A DNA stretch of 64,000 nt, from assembly GCA_026169195.1 (NCBI GenBank), contig JAPFEH010000055.1, positions 1 through 64,000 on the forward strand, in the 5' to 3' direction. The DNA comes from Dysosmobacter sp. GTDB taxonomy: Bacteria; Bacillota; Clostridia; Oscillospirales; Oscillospiraceae. The first letter of the stretch is position 1, and each line of letters opens with the position of its first letter. Below, piece by piece: positions 7,461 to 16,905 of this stretch. Made by a program: the position numbers and the translations under genes. The notes below the pieces were generated by a model, which worked only from the letters and a program-made list of their open reading frames with translations, ran no database searches and was not told where the DNA came from.

Positions 7461-8240
7461 ATGTCAAAAAGAGATGACAGACTGACACAAATTGTTAATT
7501 TACTCAAAATTCGAGAGCACTGTTCCATTAAAGAACTCTCCTCTGTGTTCAATGTATCAGAAATGACAATCCGGCGTGATTTGAAGGTTATAGAAGCAAG
7601 TTCTATCGCAAATGTTATAAATGGGGTTGTGATATACAATCCTGCGCAAACAGCACTTAATTCAACCGAGGACTATAACATTATTCTTGAGGGGGAAAAG
7701 CACCGCGCTGAAAAGAAAGCAGTCGGACGATATGCTGCTTCTTTAGTTAATCCTAATGATATTATTATTCTCGATACGGGAACAACGACTGTCCGTATTG
7801 CAGAAAATTTGCCTCAGAATATTCCTCTCACCGTATTGTGCTATAATATTAATATTCTAATGGAATTGTACCGTTTACCCAATGTAGACATTCTTCTTGC
7901 TGGTGGGCATTATTATCGCAATACCCAAATGTTTCAAAGCCCACAAGGCCTTGACTATATTAAGAATACACGTGCGCACAAAGTCTTTATCTCGGTTGCT
8001 GGAATTCACGAAGATCTAGGCCTTACCTGTTGCCATGATAATGAAATTGAAACTAAAAGGGCAATCCTAAATTCTGCACTGGAGAAAATTTTAGTTACAG
8101 ACTCTAGCAAATTCGGGCAAGTACATTCCTCCCATTTTTGTGATTTAACGGATATAGATATGATTATAACCGACAAAAATCTGGAATCTGAATGGGTTCG
8201 CCGTATTCATGAGCTTAATATCAAGCTCCGGTTAGTTTGA
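7461..8240 (+). CDS. DeoR-family transcriptional regulator
   Basis: 259-residue DNA-binding regulator. The N-terminal helix-turn-helix is visible as CSIKELSSVFNVSEMTIRRD (about residues 23-42). It is followed by the DeoR sugar-phosphate sensor domain, with ILDTGTTTVRIAENL (about 108-122) and the C-terminal LVTDSSKFG. Family members repress sugar operons and are released by a phosphorylated intermediate. It is divergent to the aldolase-kinase-isomerase operon and the intergenic palindromes are its likely targets. ATG 7461 is chosen from CGGAGAT 8 nt upstream; ATG 7452 and TTG 7425 are in frame but poorly placed. Confidence 0.85.
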   Translation: MSKRDDRLTQIVNLLKIREHCSIKELSSVFNVSEMTIRRDLKVIEASSIANVINGVVIYNPAQTALNSTEDYNIILEGEKHRAEKKAVGRYAASLVNPNDIIILDTGTTTVRIAENLPQNIPLTVLCYNINILMELYRLPNVDILLAGGHYYRNTQMFQSPQGLDYIKNTRAHKVFISVAGIHEDLGLTCCHDNEIETKRAILNSALEKILVTDSSKFGQVHSSHFCDLTDIDMIITDKNLESEWVRRIHELNIKLRLV

Positions 8241-8322
8241 TTCGTTTTCAATCTATGCTGAATAATTTCACAAAACCGCAGTTATGATTTAGACTGCACT
8301 AAATTCATTATTTGTAACACGT

Positions 8323-8365
8323 AAAGGCAGATATCTAAAACCATTTAGTATATCTGCCTTTATTT
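8323..8365 (+). terminator. Terminator after deoR regulator
   Basis: AAAGGCAGATAT (8323-8334) pairs with ATATCTGCCTTT (8350-8361), followed by TATTTC. Confidence 0.7.
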
Positions 8366-8438
8366 CAATGCCCAGATTCTATATCTGCGCTCTAGAAGAA
8401 GAGACAAGGCTCGCGCCCTGCCTTTTGTGCTTTATTTA

Positions 8439-8760
8439 TTAAATAGTCAAGCGAGAACTTGTGTGCTGGGCTTGAGTTAGTATTTCTTTGTCTCTTACAC
8501 CGTTTAGGTAGGTCTGTGTGATGGAGGTATTTTCACGCCCCGGTAGCCCAGACAACGATATAGTCATATTTTAGTTGTTCTTCGGTCAAACTTATTAATT
8601 CGCTCATGCGAATACCTGTATCTATCAGCAGGAGTATGATTACCTTATTGTGAATTTGCAGATATTCGATTTGTTTGCGATAATTCTTTATCGTTTTTGG
8701 AGAAAGATTTCGGCTTTGGCAATGGAATACAAACTCATCGTTTACTGTGGATAGCAACAT
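8439..8760 (-). pseudogene. Remnant of tyrosine recombinase/integrase
   Basis: Broken phage-type integrase. The first 75-codon frame (8760 to 8533) begins with the SAM-like core-binding domain (NLSPKTIKNYRKQIEYLQ), then jumps directly to the catalytic-domain segment LLIDTGIRMSELISL and YIVV, so the stretch between is deleted. A second frame (about 8540 to 8439) supplies the C terminus, ENTSITQTYLNGVRDKE, which contains the presumed catalytic tyrosine. An intact relative would be roughly 300 residues; only about a third remains. It lies at the junction between the AT-rich island and GC-rich backbone and is probably the relic of the element's own integrase. Confidence 0.75.
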
Positions 8761-8762
8761 AA

Positions 8763-8810
8763 AAAAACACTCCTTTTCCGGCTATTTGATACCGAAAAGG
8801 GAGTGTTTTT
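8763..8810. terminator. Bidirectional terminator at island edge
   Basis: AAAAACACTCC (8763-8773) pairs with GGAGTGTTTTT (8800-8810), extended by TTTTC/GAAAA. U-runs exist in both directions. On the minus strand it would end the gap transcript. It also lies just upstream of the integrase remnant. Confidence 0.65.
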
Positions 8811-8947
8811 ATTGTCAATGGGAATTCACCTGCTGGAATAACAAAAGGAGTCGTTATTCCACTTGGCACAGTTTTTTCCACCAGTTTGATTTACTCTAAT
8901 AAAGAAACTCTGCGGAAAAGTTGCGAATTCTTTTGCTTTTCTTGTGC

Positions 8948-10050
<1,103 letters not shown>

Positions 10051-10173
10051 GTAGCATATTACGGGTTTTTTGACAATTGTCATTTCAGATAACATTCCAA
10101 ATGTCCCCTTGTGGATTTTGATAAGAAAATAGTGAAAATCACAAAACTTTTGCCGAAAAACCGAGAAAAGACC

Positions 10174-10247
10174 TTGACGAATGCGGGAAACCTGTCCTAT
10201 ACTGAGCTTGAACTAATTGATTACGCAAGAAAATGAACGTTTGCGCA
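10174..10247 (+). promoter_or_regulatory. lacI promoter and operator half-sites
   Basis: TTGACG (10174-10179), an 18-nt spacer and TATACT (10198-10203). Downstream, TACGCAA (10222-10228) and TTGCGCA (10241-10247) repeat the half-sites of the gap-side palindrome, which suggests autoregulation. Confidence 0.6.
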
Positions 10248-10262
10248 AAAGGGTGAACTGAT

Positions 10263-11276
10263 ATGAAAGTGACCATCAGCGATGTGGCGCGGCTGGCGGG
10301 GGTCTCCACCGCCACGGTGTCCCATACCATCAACAATACCAGATATGTCTCCAGCGAGACCAAGGAAAAGGTCTATCAGGCCATCGCGGAGCTGGGCTAC
10401 ACACCGGACGCCTCCGCCCGCAGCTTCCGCACCGGAAAGAAAAAAACAGTGGGCTTCATCGTGCCCGATATTTCCAACAAGTTTTTCGGCACCATCATCG
10501 AGGCTGTGGAAAACTGTCTCTCTGCCCATGGCTACCATCTGATTATTGCCAATACCAAGGAGGATGCCCAGCGGGAGGAGAACAACATCCGCCTTTTGAG
10601 CGCAGGGCTGGTGGACGGATTGCTGATCGCCAGCACCATGGACGATTTCCAGCGGTTCGATCAGGTGATTCCCGCGGGGTTCCCGGTGGTGCTGGTGGAC
10701 CGGACCTTTGAGGTGAAGAAATACTCCTCGATCTGCGTCTCCAATTTCCAGCCCATTTACCGCAGCGTGTGCCGTCTGGCCGGAAAGGGCGCCCGCCGCA
10801 TCGGCATCGTGGGCGGCCTGCCCCGTCTTTCCTCCACGCGGGAGCGGATCTCCGCCTATCAGGAGGCCATGACGGACTGCGGGCTTCCTGTGGACGAGGC
10901 GCTGATCCGGTACGGCAACTCCATGGAAAACAGCGTGCAGGCCTGTCTGGATCAGCTGCTGGAGCAGAAATGCGACGCCATTGTGGTCTGTCAGGGGCTG
11001 ATGGCTTCGGAAACGGTCGTCTATCTCCACCAGAAGGGCATCCGTCTTGCCGAGGACATTGACCTTGTGAGCTTTGTAGATTATGATTCCAATTTCTACG
11101 AGCTTTATTCCAAGCAGATGGACTGCATCGTCCAGCCGGCGGAGGAGCTGGGCAAGGCTGCCGGAGAGCAGATCCTCAGCCGCATCGAAAATCCCGACGC
11201 CCCTGTTTTTGAAAAGGTGCTGACCTCCTCGTACCGTCCCTATGACAACCCTGCCAGCTGGAACGGAAACAAGTGA
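10263..11276 (+). CDS. LacI-family transcriptional regulator
   Basis: 337-residue repressor-type regulator. The helix-turn-helix ISDVARLAGVSTATVSHTIN occupies about residues 4-23, with the hinge near residue 55. The periplasmic-binding-like sensor starts at KKTVGFIVPDISNKFFGTII (about 61-80). The ligand is not evident. Its only divergent neighbour is gap, and matching palindromes with CGCAA/TTGCG half-sites lie at both promoters, so it probably controls gap and itself (inference). AGGGTGAACTGAT precedes ATG 10263. Confidence 0.9.
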   Translation: MKVTISDVARLAGVSTATVSHTINNTRYVSSETKEKVYQAIAELGYTPDASARSFRTGKKKTVGFIVPDISNKFFGTIIEAVENCLSAHGYHLIIANTKEDAQREENNIRLLSAGLVDGLLIASTMDDFQRFDQVIPAGFPVVLVDRTFEVKKYSSICVSNFQPIYRSVCRLAGKGARRIGIVGGLPRLSSTRERISAYQEAMTDCGLPVDEALIRYGNSMENSVQACLDQLLEQKCDAIVVCQGLMASETVVYLHQKGIRLAEDIDLVSFVDYDSNFYELYSKQMDCIVQPAEELGKAAGEQILSRIENPDAPVFEKVLTSSYRPYDNPASWNGNK

Positions 11277-11285
11277 AGCGCGTCC

Positions 11286-11320
11286 CTGTCCGGAGCCTTT
11301 CGGCTCCGGACAGTTTTTTT
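11286..11320 (+). terminator. Terminator after lacI gene
   Basis: CTGTCCGGAGCC (11286-11297), loop TTTC, GGCTCCGGACAG (11302-11313), then seven T. Confidence 0.9.
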
Positions 11321-11329
11321 GCGGGATGC

Positions 11330-11376
11330 TTGACAAGGGCGGTCTATTATTGTAGACTTCAAACAGGAGGTCTACA
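11330..11376 (+). promoter_or_regulatory. Promoter and operator of blaI/blaR1-like pair
   Basis: TTGACA (11330-11335), a 17-nt spacer, TAGACT (11353-11358). The inverted repeat TGTAGAC (11351-11357) / GTCTACA (11370-11376) covers the -10, as expected for BlaI/MecI/CopY-type autorepression. Confidence 0.7.
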
Positions 11377-11400
11377 TGGATAGACCGGAAGGAGGAGACC

Positions 11401-11763
11401 ATGGAGCATATCCGTCTTTGCGACAGTGAGTATCGCTTTATGCAGGTGGTGTGGGAGGCGGCGCCGGTGAATTCCGGCCGTCTGGCGGCGTTGTGCCGGG
11501 AACGGCTGGGGTGGAAAAAATCCACGGTCTACACCGTTTTGAAGCGCCTTTGCGACCGGGGGCTTTTGCGCAATGAAAACAGCATCGTAACGGCGCTGGC
11601 AGAGCGGGAGGCCGTGGATGCGGAAGCGGCGGAGGACTTTGTGGACCGGACCTTCGGCGGCTCACTGCCGGGGTTTCTGGCGGCATTTATGAAAGGGCGG
11701 AGCTTGACGGAACAGGAGGCTGAGGATTTGAAGCGTCTCATCGACGCCCGTCAGGAGGGATGA
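11401..11763 (+). CDS. BlaI/MecI/CopY-family repressor
   Basis: 120-residue winged-helix repressor. LCDSEYRFMQVVWEAAPVNS and WKKSTVYTVLKRLCDRGLL (about 40-58) are the family's recognition region. The C-terminal half provides dimerisation and, in relatives, the site cut after BlaR1 signalling. It is translationally coupled to the following membrane peptidase gene by a 4-nt ATGA overlap, the classic BlaI-BlaR1 arrangement. The inducer is unknown, since no beta-lactamase gene lies nearby. AAGGAGGAGACC precedes ATG 11401. Confidence 0.88.
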   Translation: MEHIRLCDSEYRFMQVVWEAAPVNSGRLAALCRERLGWKKSTVYTVLKRLCDRGLLRNENSIVTALAEREAVDAEAAEDFVDRTFGGSLPGFLAAFMKGRSLTEQEAEDLKRLIDARQEG

Positions 11764-13712
11764 AGATGGCGGTTTTGACAGGAATCGTCCGGCAGCTGCT
11801 GACCATGGCGCTGGAAGCCCTTCCGGTCATGGCGGCGGTGCTGCTGGCAAGGCTGCTTTTGAGAAAAGCGCCCAAGAAATTCAGCATGGTGCTGTGGCTG
11901 GCGGTGGCGCTCCGTCTGATCTGCCCCGTCCTGCCGGAAAGTCCTGTGGGGCTGGTGCAGACGGAGCGGGCGGAGCAGGCGGTGTCCGTCCTGCTGGAGA
12001 AGCCGCAGGCGACCGCGCCCCGGCTGCCGGTGCCTTCTGCGGGAGCGGAGGAAAGCGGCGGCGCGTCCGGTCACAGCGCCGGAGAGCGCCCGCCCGCGGA
12101 GAGCGCCGCTGCGGAGGACGGGGGATGGCTTCCGGTTTTGAGCCTTTTGTGGCTGGCGGGCTTTGCGGCCATGGCGGGCTGGATGCTGCTCGGCTGGCTG
12201 CGGCTGCGGCGGCTGGTTTCCGCCGCGGTGCGGCGGGAGGGGGATGTGTGGGAGTGCGATGGACTGCCGTCCCCCTTTGTCATGGGGCTGCTGCGGCCGA
12301 GAATCTATGTGCCCTTCCGCCTGACCGATGCGCAGCGGACCTGTGTGATGGCCCACGAGCGGTACCACATCCGGCGGAGGGACCCATGGTGGAAGCTGCT
12401 GGGCTGCGGGCTTCTGGCGGTTTACTGGTGGGATCCGGCGGTGTGGCTTTGCTGGAGCCTGTTCTGCCGGGATCTGGAAATGAGCTGCGACGAGGCGGTG
12501 CTGGACCAGCTGGGGGATCAGGCGCGCCATGGATACAGCCTGTCTCTGGTGGACTTTGCGCAGGTCCGCCGTTTCCCCGCGGCGCTGGCCTTTGGAGAGC
12601 ATGACGCCGCCCGACGGGTGAAGAACGTGCTGCGGTGGAAGCGGGCAACGCCCGCCGTGGCGGCGCTGGCCATGGCGGCGGTGCTGCTGGTGATGAGCGT
12701 GGGCGTGCATAACGCCCGTGCCGGAGACGAAAGCGTGGTGACACTGGCGGCGGCAGAGGACGGCGGCGTGGAGATTTCCGTTCGGGCGTCGGAGCAGGTC
12801 CGCTCATGGGCGCTTCTGGAGGAGGTCTATCAGGACGGCCGGCTGGTCTCCAGCGCCTATCGGGTCTTTGACGGCTTTGCCGATCAGGAGGACGGCGTCA
12901 CGGAGCGGAGCTTCCGCTGCACTCTGCGGGCAGAGGTCCCCCAGCTGGCAGACGGCGGATTTGCCGGAGAGCTGGCGGTTTCCTGCGCGGGGGCAGCTCA
13001 GACGCTGCCGCTGCCGCACCAGCGTTATACCGGCGTGGGCGTTCTGGTGGGGGAGGATGACCGGACCCGCTTCCGCCTGAAGCCGGGGGAGTCTGTGAAC
13101 GTGTGCACGGTTCTGCTGTCCACCGGGCCTGACGGTGCCATCACCTTTTCGGCAGAGGGCGTGGATCCGGCGCAGCGGAACAGCGCGGCGGTACGCTACC
13201 GGCTGGTGCTCTCGGAGAAGTCCTTCGTGGAGCTGGAAGCGCCGCCGCTGGATCTGGCGCAGACCCTCTACGACCTGCGGGTGCCGTCCCGAAAGGAGAT
13301 GGGAGCCGTGCGGACGCTGGCGGATGCGCTGGGCATGGAGCGGTTTGGCCTGTACACCATCGTGGAGTATGAGCAGGCGATCGAGCTGGCCTATTTCGAG
13401 CCGATGGAGGAGTGGGAGGAAACGCTCCTCTGGAAACGGGCGATGGTGCTGCTGGCGCTGATCTCCGACGCCGACGAGGTGGACATTTCCTTCCCCGCGG
13501 CAGACGGCGGCAACCGGTATACCTATTATTGCGGACTGGAGCAGCCGGACGGCTGGGCGCAGGCGCTGGACTACGAGGACCTCAAGGAGATGGGGCAGTC
13601 GCCGCAGGGGGTGCGGGAGCTGCTTGACTATCTGGATGTGGAGGAAGCGGAAGGCACGGGGGCGGAACTGCCGGAGGGCTTTCTGGAGTACAGCGACCGG
13701 ACGATGCCATAG
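11760..13712 (+). CDS. BlaR1-like M56 membrane metallopeptidase with novel sensor
   Basis: 650-residue membrane protein. N-terminal hydrophobic segments (about residues 13-32, 40-60, 120-145) flank a cytoplasmic M56 peptidase with the zinc motif HERYH (about residue 199) and CRDLEMSCDEAV. A further membrane segment lies near residue 305-320. In BlaR1 the extracytoplasmic part is a penicillin-binding domain; here about 320 C-terminal residues show no SxxK/SxN/KTG set and resemble no domain I know, so the signal is probably not a beta-lactam. On sensing, the peptidase would inactivate the BlaI-type partner. The targets may include the SLH protein gene downstream (inference). Confidence 0.8.
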   Translation: MKMAVLTGIVRQLLTMALEALPVMAAVLLARLLLRKAPKKFSMVLWLAVALRLICPVLPESPVGLVQTERAEQAVSVLLEKPQATAPRLPVPSAGAEESGGASGHSAGERPPAESAAAEDGGWLPVLSLLWLAGFAAMAGWMLLGWLRLRRLVSAAVRREGDVWECDGLPSPFVMGLLRPRIYVPFRLTDAQRTCVMAHERYHIRRRDPWWKLLGCGLLAVYWWDPAVWLCWSLFCRDLEMSCDEAVLDQLGDQARHGYSLSLVDFAQVRRFPAALAFGEHDAARRVKNVLRWKRATPAVAALAMAAVLLVMSVGVHNARAGDESVVTLAAAEDGGVEISVRASEQVRSWALLEEVYQDGRLVSSAYRVFDGFADQEDGVTERSFRCTLRAEVPQLADGGFAGELAVSCAGAAQTLPLPHQRYTGVGVLVGEDDRTRFRLKPGESVNVCTVLLSTGPDGAITFSAEGVDPAQRNSAAVRYRLVLSEKSFVELEAPPLDLAQTLYDLRVPSRKEMGAVRTLADALGMERFGLYTIVEYEQAIELAYFEPMEEWEETLLWKRAMVLLALISDADEVDISFPAADGGNRYTYYCGLEQPDGWAQALDYEDLKEMGQSPQGVRELLDYLDVEEAEGTGAELPEGFLEYSDRTMP

Positions 13713-13753
13713 GGAACGCCGGAGAAAATTCCGTGCCAGTACATTTTTTACCA

Positions 13754-13782
13754 TTGCAGGATTCCGGCAAACCGTGTATAGT
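13754..13782 (+). promoter_or_regulatory. Promoter of SLH protein gene
   Basis: TTGCAG (13754-13759), a 17-nt spacer, TATAGT (13777-13782). The transcript would begin near 13789 with a leader of about 95 nt. Confidence 0.65.
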
Positions 13783-13803
13783 AAGGAAATAGAAGGAAAA
13801 TCG

Positions 13804-13850
13804 ATGGCTCCGCCCGGGCGGAGCCATTCCCGCTGTGGTGCAGCGGGAAT
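13804..13850 (+). promoter_or_regulatory. Tandem hairpins in SLH mRNA leader
   Basis: A perfect 24-nt palindrome (13804-13827; GGCTCCGCCC/GGGCGGAGCC) abuts a second hairpin, ATTCCCGCTG (13826-13835) / CAGCGGGAAT (13841-13850). No T-run follows, so mRNA stabilisation is more likely than termination. Confidence 0.6.
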
Positions 13851-13883
13851 GGATTCCTTTGAATGTGATGAGGAGGAAACGTT

Positions 13884-16709
13884 ATGCGAAAACACAAATT
13901 GCTGGCGGTCCTGCTGGCACTGGCCATGACCATCAGCCTGCTCCCCACGGCTGCGGCTGCGGAAAGCGGCTATCGGGATACCGACGGCCACTGGGCGGAG
14001 ACCGCCATTGACCGCTGGAGCGGCTATGGCATCATTCAGGGCAACAACGGGGCGTTCAACCCCAACGGGGCGCTGACCCGCGCCCATATGGCGGCGATTC
14101 TGACCCGCCTGCTGGGGCTGCCCGCGGCGGACAGCGCCGGCTTTACCGACGTTGACGAGGGCGCGTGGTACGCGGAGTACATCAACCGCTGCGCCGCCGC
14201 CGGCATTATGCTGGGCGCCAACGGAAAGGCCAGCCCCAACGCCCTGATTACCCGCCAGCAGGCGATGGTGATGCTGGCGCGGGCGCTTGGAATCCAGCCC
14301 GTCAAAAATCCGGACCTGAGCGCCTACAAGGACGGCGGAGCGGTCAGTGAGTACGCGCGGGGCTATGTGGCGGCTTTGATCGAAGCCGGCATTGTGAGCG
14401 GCGTCAGCGCGGATACGCTGGGCTGCGGCAGCAGCATCACCCGTGCTGCCACGGTCACCATTCTGGACCGGAGCATCACCACCTATGCCAACCGGCCCGA
14501 CAGTCGGGTGGAGGCGGTTTCCGGCGGCATCGTGCTGGTAGCGGCAGACGGCGTGGAGCTCACCGGCAGCGCGGACAGCGTTCTTGTGACGCAGGGCGCG
14601 GCAGACGGCACGGTGACGCTGGACGGCGTCACGGCGGACAGTGTTCTGGTGCTGGGGGAAAACACGACCGTCCTGCTGGAAGGAGACAGCAAGGCGGAGA
14701 CTGTCACGGTCTCTGAGACCGCTGAGGGCGCGCAGGTCGTGGTGGAAGAGGACGCAAAGGTGACCACCGTGGTTACCGAGGCCCCCGAAAGCAAGGTTTC
14801 CGTGTCCGGTCAGGTGGGCGATGTGGTCACCGCGGAGAGCGCCCGTGAGGCAGCCGTGGAGGTTGCCAAGGGCGGCCGTGTGGAGGAAATCACCGCTGCC
14901 GGCGAAAAGACGGACATTGCCGTTTCCGGCAAGGTGGAGAACGTCACCGTAGAGGAGAGCGCGGAGGATACCACCGTGGAGGCCGGTACCGGCGGCGTCA
15001 TCAGCAAGGTGGACAATGCCGCTGAGGGCACCACGGTCAGCGGCAAGGGCAAGGTGGAGAGCGTGACCACCAGCGGCGACAATACCACCGTGACCACCAA
15101 GGGCACCGAGGTGGAGGTGGAAAAGGGCACCACCGGCACCACCGCCGGCGGCAAGGACGTGTCCGGCGGCACCACCGTCACCACGCCCGGCAGCTCCGGC
15201 TCCGGCGGTTCTTCCTCCGGCGGCGGATCTTCCCATTCCCACCGCTACACCTATCAGGATAACGGCGACGGAACCCATACCGGAACCTGCTCCTGTGGCG
15301 AAAAGACCAGCCCCGAGGCACACAAGGTGGATGATACCGGCGTCTGTACCGTCTGCGGCGCGGACGGATTCGTGGCACGGATCGGCACCACCGGCTACAA
15401 GAACCTGCAGGATGCCCTGAACGTGGGCGGGGATGTTGTTCTGGTGCAGGATGTTATTATTATGCCGGAGGGGATGGGAAAAGGACTTGTTCCCCAGATG
15501 AATGTTGCACATGATACAGTGCTGAACTTGAATGGAAAGAGTATAGCACTTGATCCTAAAGTTGCTGAGGAAAGTCTTACCTATACTCCGGCTATTATGG
15601 ATGTCCCTACCGGCGTGACGCTGACCATCAACGGTTCCGGAACGATCACGGCAGAGGCTGGAAATAACAACAGCTATGGAATTAACGTTATGGGTGGACA
15701 TGTGATCGTCAATGGTGGTAATCACTATGGCGCTATGACAGCTTTCCAAGTCCAAACCGGAGAACTGACCATCAATGACGGTCTGTTTGATTTGGCACCG
15801 ACCTGCAAAGAAGCAGTACCGCAGTATGCAAAGTACATGATCAATGTCATTGATGATAGCTATAAAGATGGAAGCGCCACAATTGCAGTCAAGGGCGGCA
15901 CCTTTGTAAAGTTTGATCCTTCTGCCAACCCCGAAGGACCGGATACCTCTTATGTAGCCGATGGTTACAGCGTTGTGCAGGACGGCGAGAATTACAAGGT
16001 TCTGGAAGGCACCTATGTCTCCACGGAAGAGGAGCTGAACGAGCAGATCAAAAATGGAACGGCGAGCGAGATTCATCTGGCAGGCGATATTGAACTGACA
16101 AATAATCTTTCTGTTTCCCGGGATGTTACGCTGGTGGGACATGGATACGCGATTTCCAAGTATCCCACGTATGTGGGAGCCGAGACCAATGTGGTGTTCC
16201 AGAATGTGAAGTTTGAGGATAACACGGCAACGGACAAGGGGTCCAGTGTCTATGGATCAGGTTTCATGGGAACTATGACGTTTATTGAATGTGCATTTGG
16301 CAATAGTAACTGGGAATCCATTCAGGTCACTCCAAAGGGAGATGCGACTGTATTGATTCAAGACTGCACCTTCACTGCAACAAAGGACATGAAACGGTTT
16401 ATCCACATTGAGCCGGATCCCAGAAATACGTTGCAAGTAAATGTTGCAATCGAAAATTGTTTGTTTACCGGTTGCGAAAAGGTCAATTATAGCAACTCTG
16501 ATACGGTATCTGTAATTGATATGGATTATTTTGCAAGCGGAAGCACCATGACACTGGGTGGGTGTGAGTTCTTCAATACTGATGGGACTGAGGCGACAAA
16601 TGCTCACGCATATTTCTGTGATGCTAACGGACAAAGACCCAGCGAGTATGAGTATGATGGAATGTATTCCAAGCTGACTGGCGGTATTCAAACGTATACC
16701 GTTGACTAA
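13884..16709 (+). CDS. SLH-domain cell-surface protein with beta-helix region
   Basis: 941-residue exported protein. Signal peptide at residues 1-27 (LLAVLLALAMTISLLPTAAA). Three S-layer-homology repeats (about 28-205), recognisable from DGHWAETAID and LTRAHMAAILTRLLG, anchor it to secondary wall polymers. Then comes a low-complexity Val/Thr/Gly region with ENTTV and GKVENVTV-type repeats (about 210-435), a GS-rich hinge, a cysteine-rich module with CSCGEK and CTVCGADG (about 470-495), and a region resembling a parallel beta-helix (about 500-930). The last 1.2 kb is visibly AT-richer than the rest, suggesting exchange of the distal domain. Ligand or adhesion role unknown. GAGGAGGAAACG precedes ATG 13884. 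Confidence 0.88.
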   Translation: MRKHKLLAVLLALAMTISLLPTAAAAESGYRDTDGHWAETAIDRWSGYGIIQGNNGAFNPNGALTRAHMAAILTRLLGLPAADSAGFTDVDEGAWYAEYINRCAAAGIMLGANGKASPNALITRQQAMVMLARALGIQPVKNPDLSAYKDGGAVSEYARGYVAALIEAGIVSGVSADTLGCGSSITRAATVTILDRSITTYANRPDSRVEAVSGGIVLVAADGVELTGSADSVLVTQGAADGTVTLDGVTADSVLVLGENTTVLLEGDSKAETVTVSETAEGAQVVVEEDAKVTTVVTEAPESKVSVSGQVGDVVTAESAREAAVEVAKGGRVEEITAAGEKTDIAVSGKVENVTVEESAEDTTVEAGTGGVISKVDNAAEGTTVSGKGKVESVTTSGDNTTVTTKGTEVEVEKGTTGTTAGGKDVSGGTTVTTPGSSGSGGSSSGGGSSHSHRYTYQDNGDGTHTGTCSCGEKTSPEAHKVDDTGVCTVCGADGFVARIGTTGYKNLQDALNVGGDVVLVQDVIIMPEGMGKGLVPQMNVAHDTVLNLNGKSIALDPKVAEESLTYTPAIMDVPTGVTLTINGSGTITAEAGNNNSYGINVMGGHVIVNGGNHYGAMTAFQVQTGELTINDGLFDLAPTCKEAVPQYAKYMINVIDDSYKDGSATIAVKGGTFVKFDPSANPEGPDTSYVADGYSVVQDGENYKVLEGTYVSTEEELNEQIKNGTASEIHLAGDIELTNNLSVSRDVTLVGHGYAISKYPTYVGAETNVVFQNVKFEDNTATDKGSSVYGSGFMGTMTFIECAFGNSNWESIQVTPKGDATVLIQDCTFTATKDMKRFIHIEPDPRNTLQVNVAIENCLFTGCEKVNYSNSDTVSVIDMDYFASGSTMTLGGCEFFNTDGTEATNAHAYFCDANGQRPSEYEYDGMYSKLTGGIQTYTVD

Positions 16710-16740
16710 AAGACCATTCTGACAGAAGTTCATTCTTTTA

Positions 16741-16780
16741 AGCAGGAGAGCCCCTCAGGGGCTCTCCTGCTGTTCTTTTT
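16741..16780 (+). terminator. Strong terminator after SLH gene
   Basis: AGCAGGAGAGCCCC (16741-16754) / GGGGCTCTCCTGCT (16758-16771), followed by GTTCTTTTT. Confidence 0.92.
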
Positions 16781-16835
16781 CATCAACCTATGCAAAAACT
16801 ACCAAAACTTCCAGAGAATGTTGTGCAAGATACTG

Positions 16836-16866
16836 CTTGCATAAATATTCATCAAAAGAGTATAAT
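16836..16866 (+). promoter_or_regulatory. argG promoter overlapped by ARG box
   Basis: Positions 16836-16853 (CTTGCATAAATATTCATC) match 16 of 18 positions of the ArgR consensus TNTGNATWWWWATNCANA. The -35 TTGCAT (16837-16842) lies inside it, with an 18-nt spacer to -10 TATAAT (16861-16866). ArgR with arginine would block RNA polymerase, repressing the arg cluster from this promoter. Confidence 0.8.
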
Positions 16867-16905
16867 TCATACATCGTCAAACAGAACATACGGAGGAGAT
16901 CCACC

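Noticed and set aside
12804-16142. Very long minus-strand open frame (over 1,100 codons) opposite blaR1-like and SLH genes
   Set aside because: A shadow of GC-rich codon bias: its composition mirrors the repeats of the + strand genes, it has no start signal, and both opposing genes have clear families and promoters.
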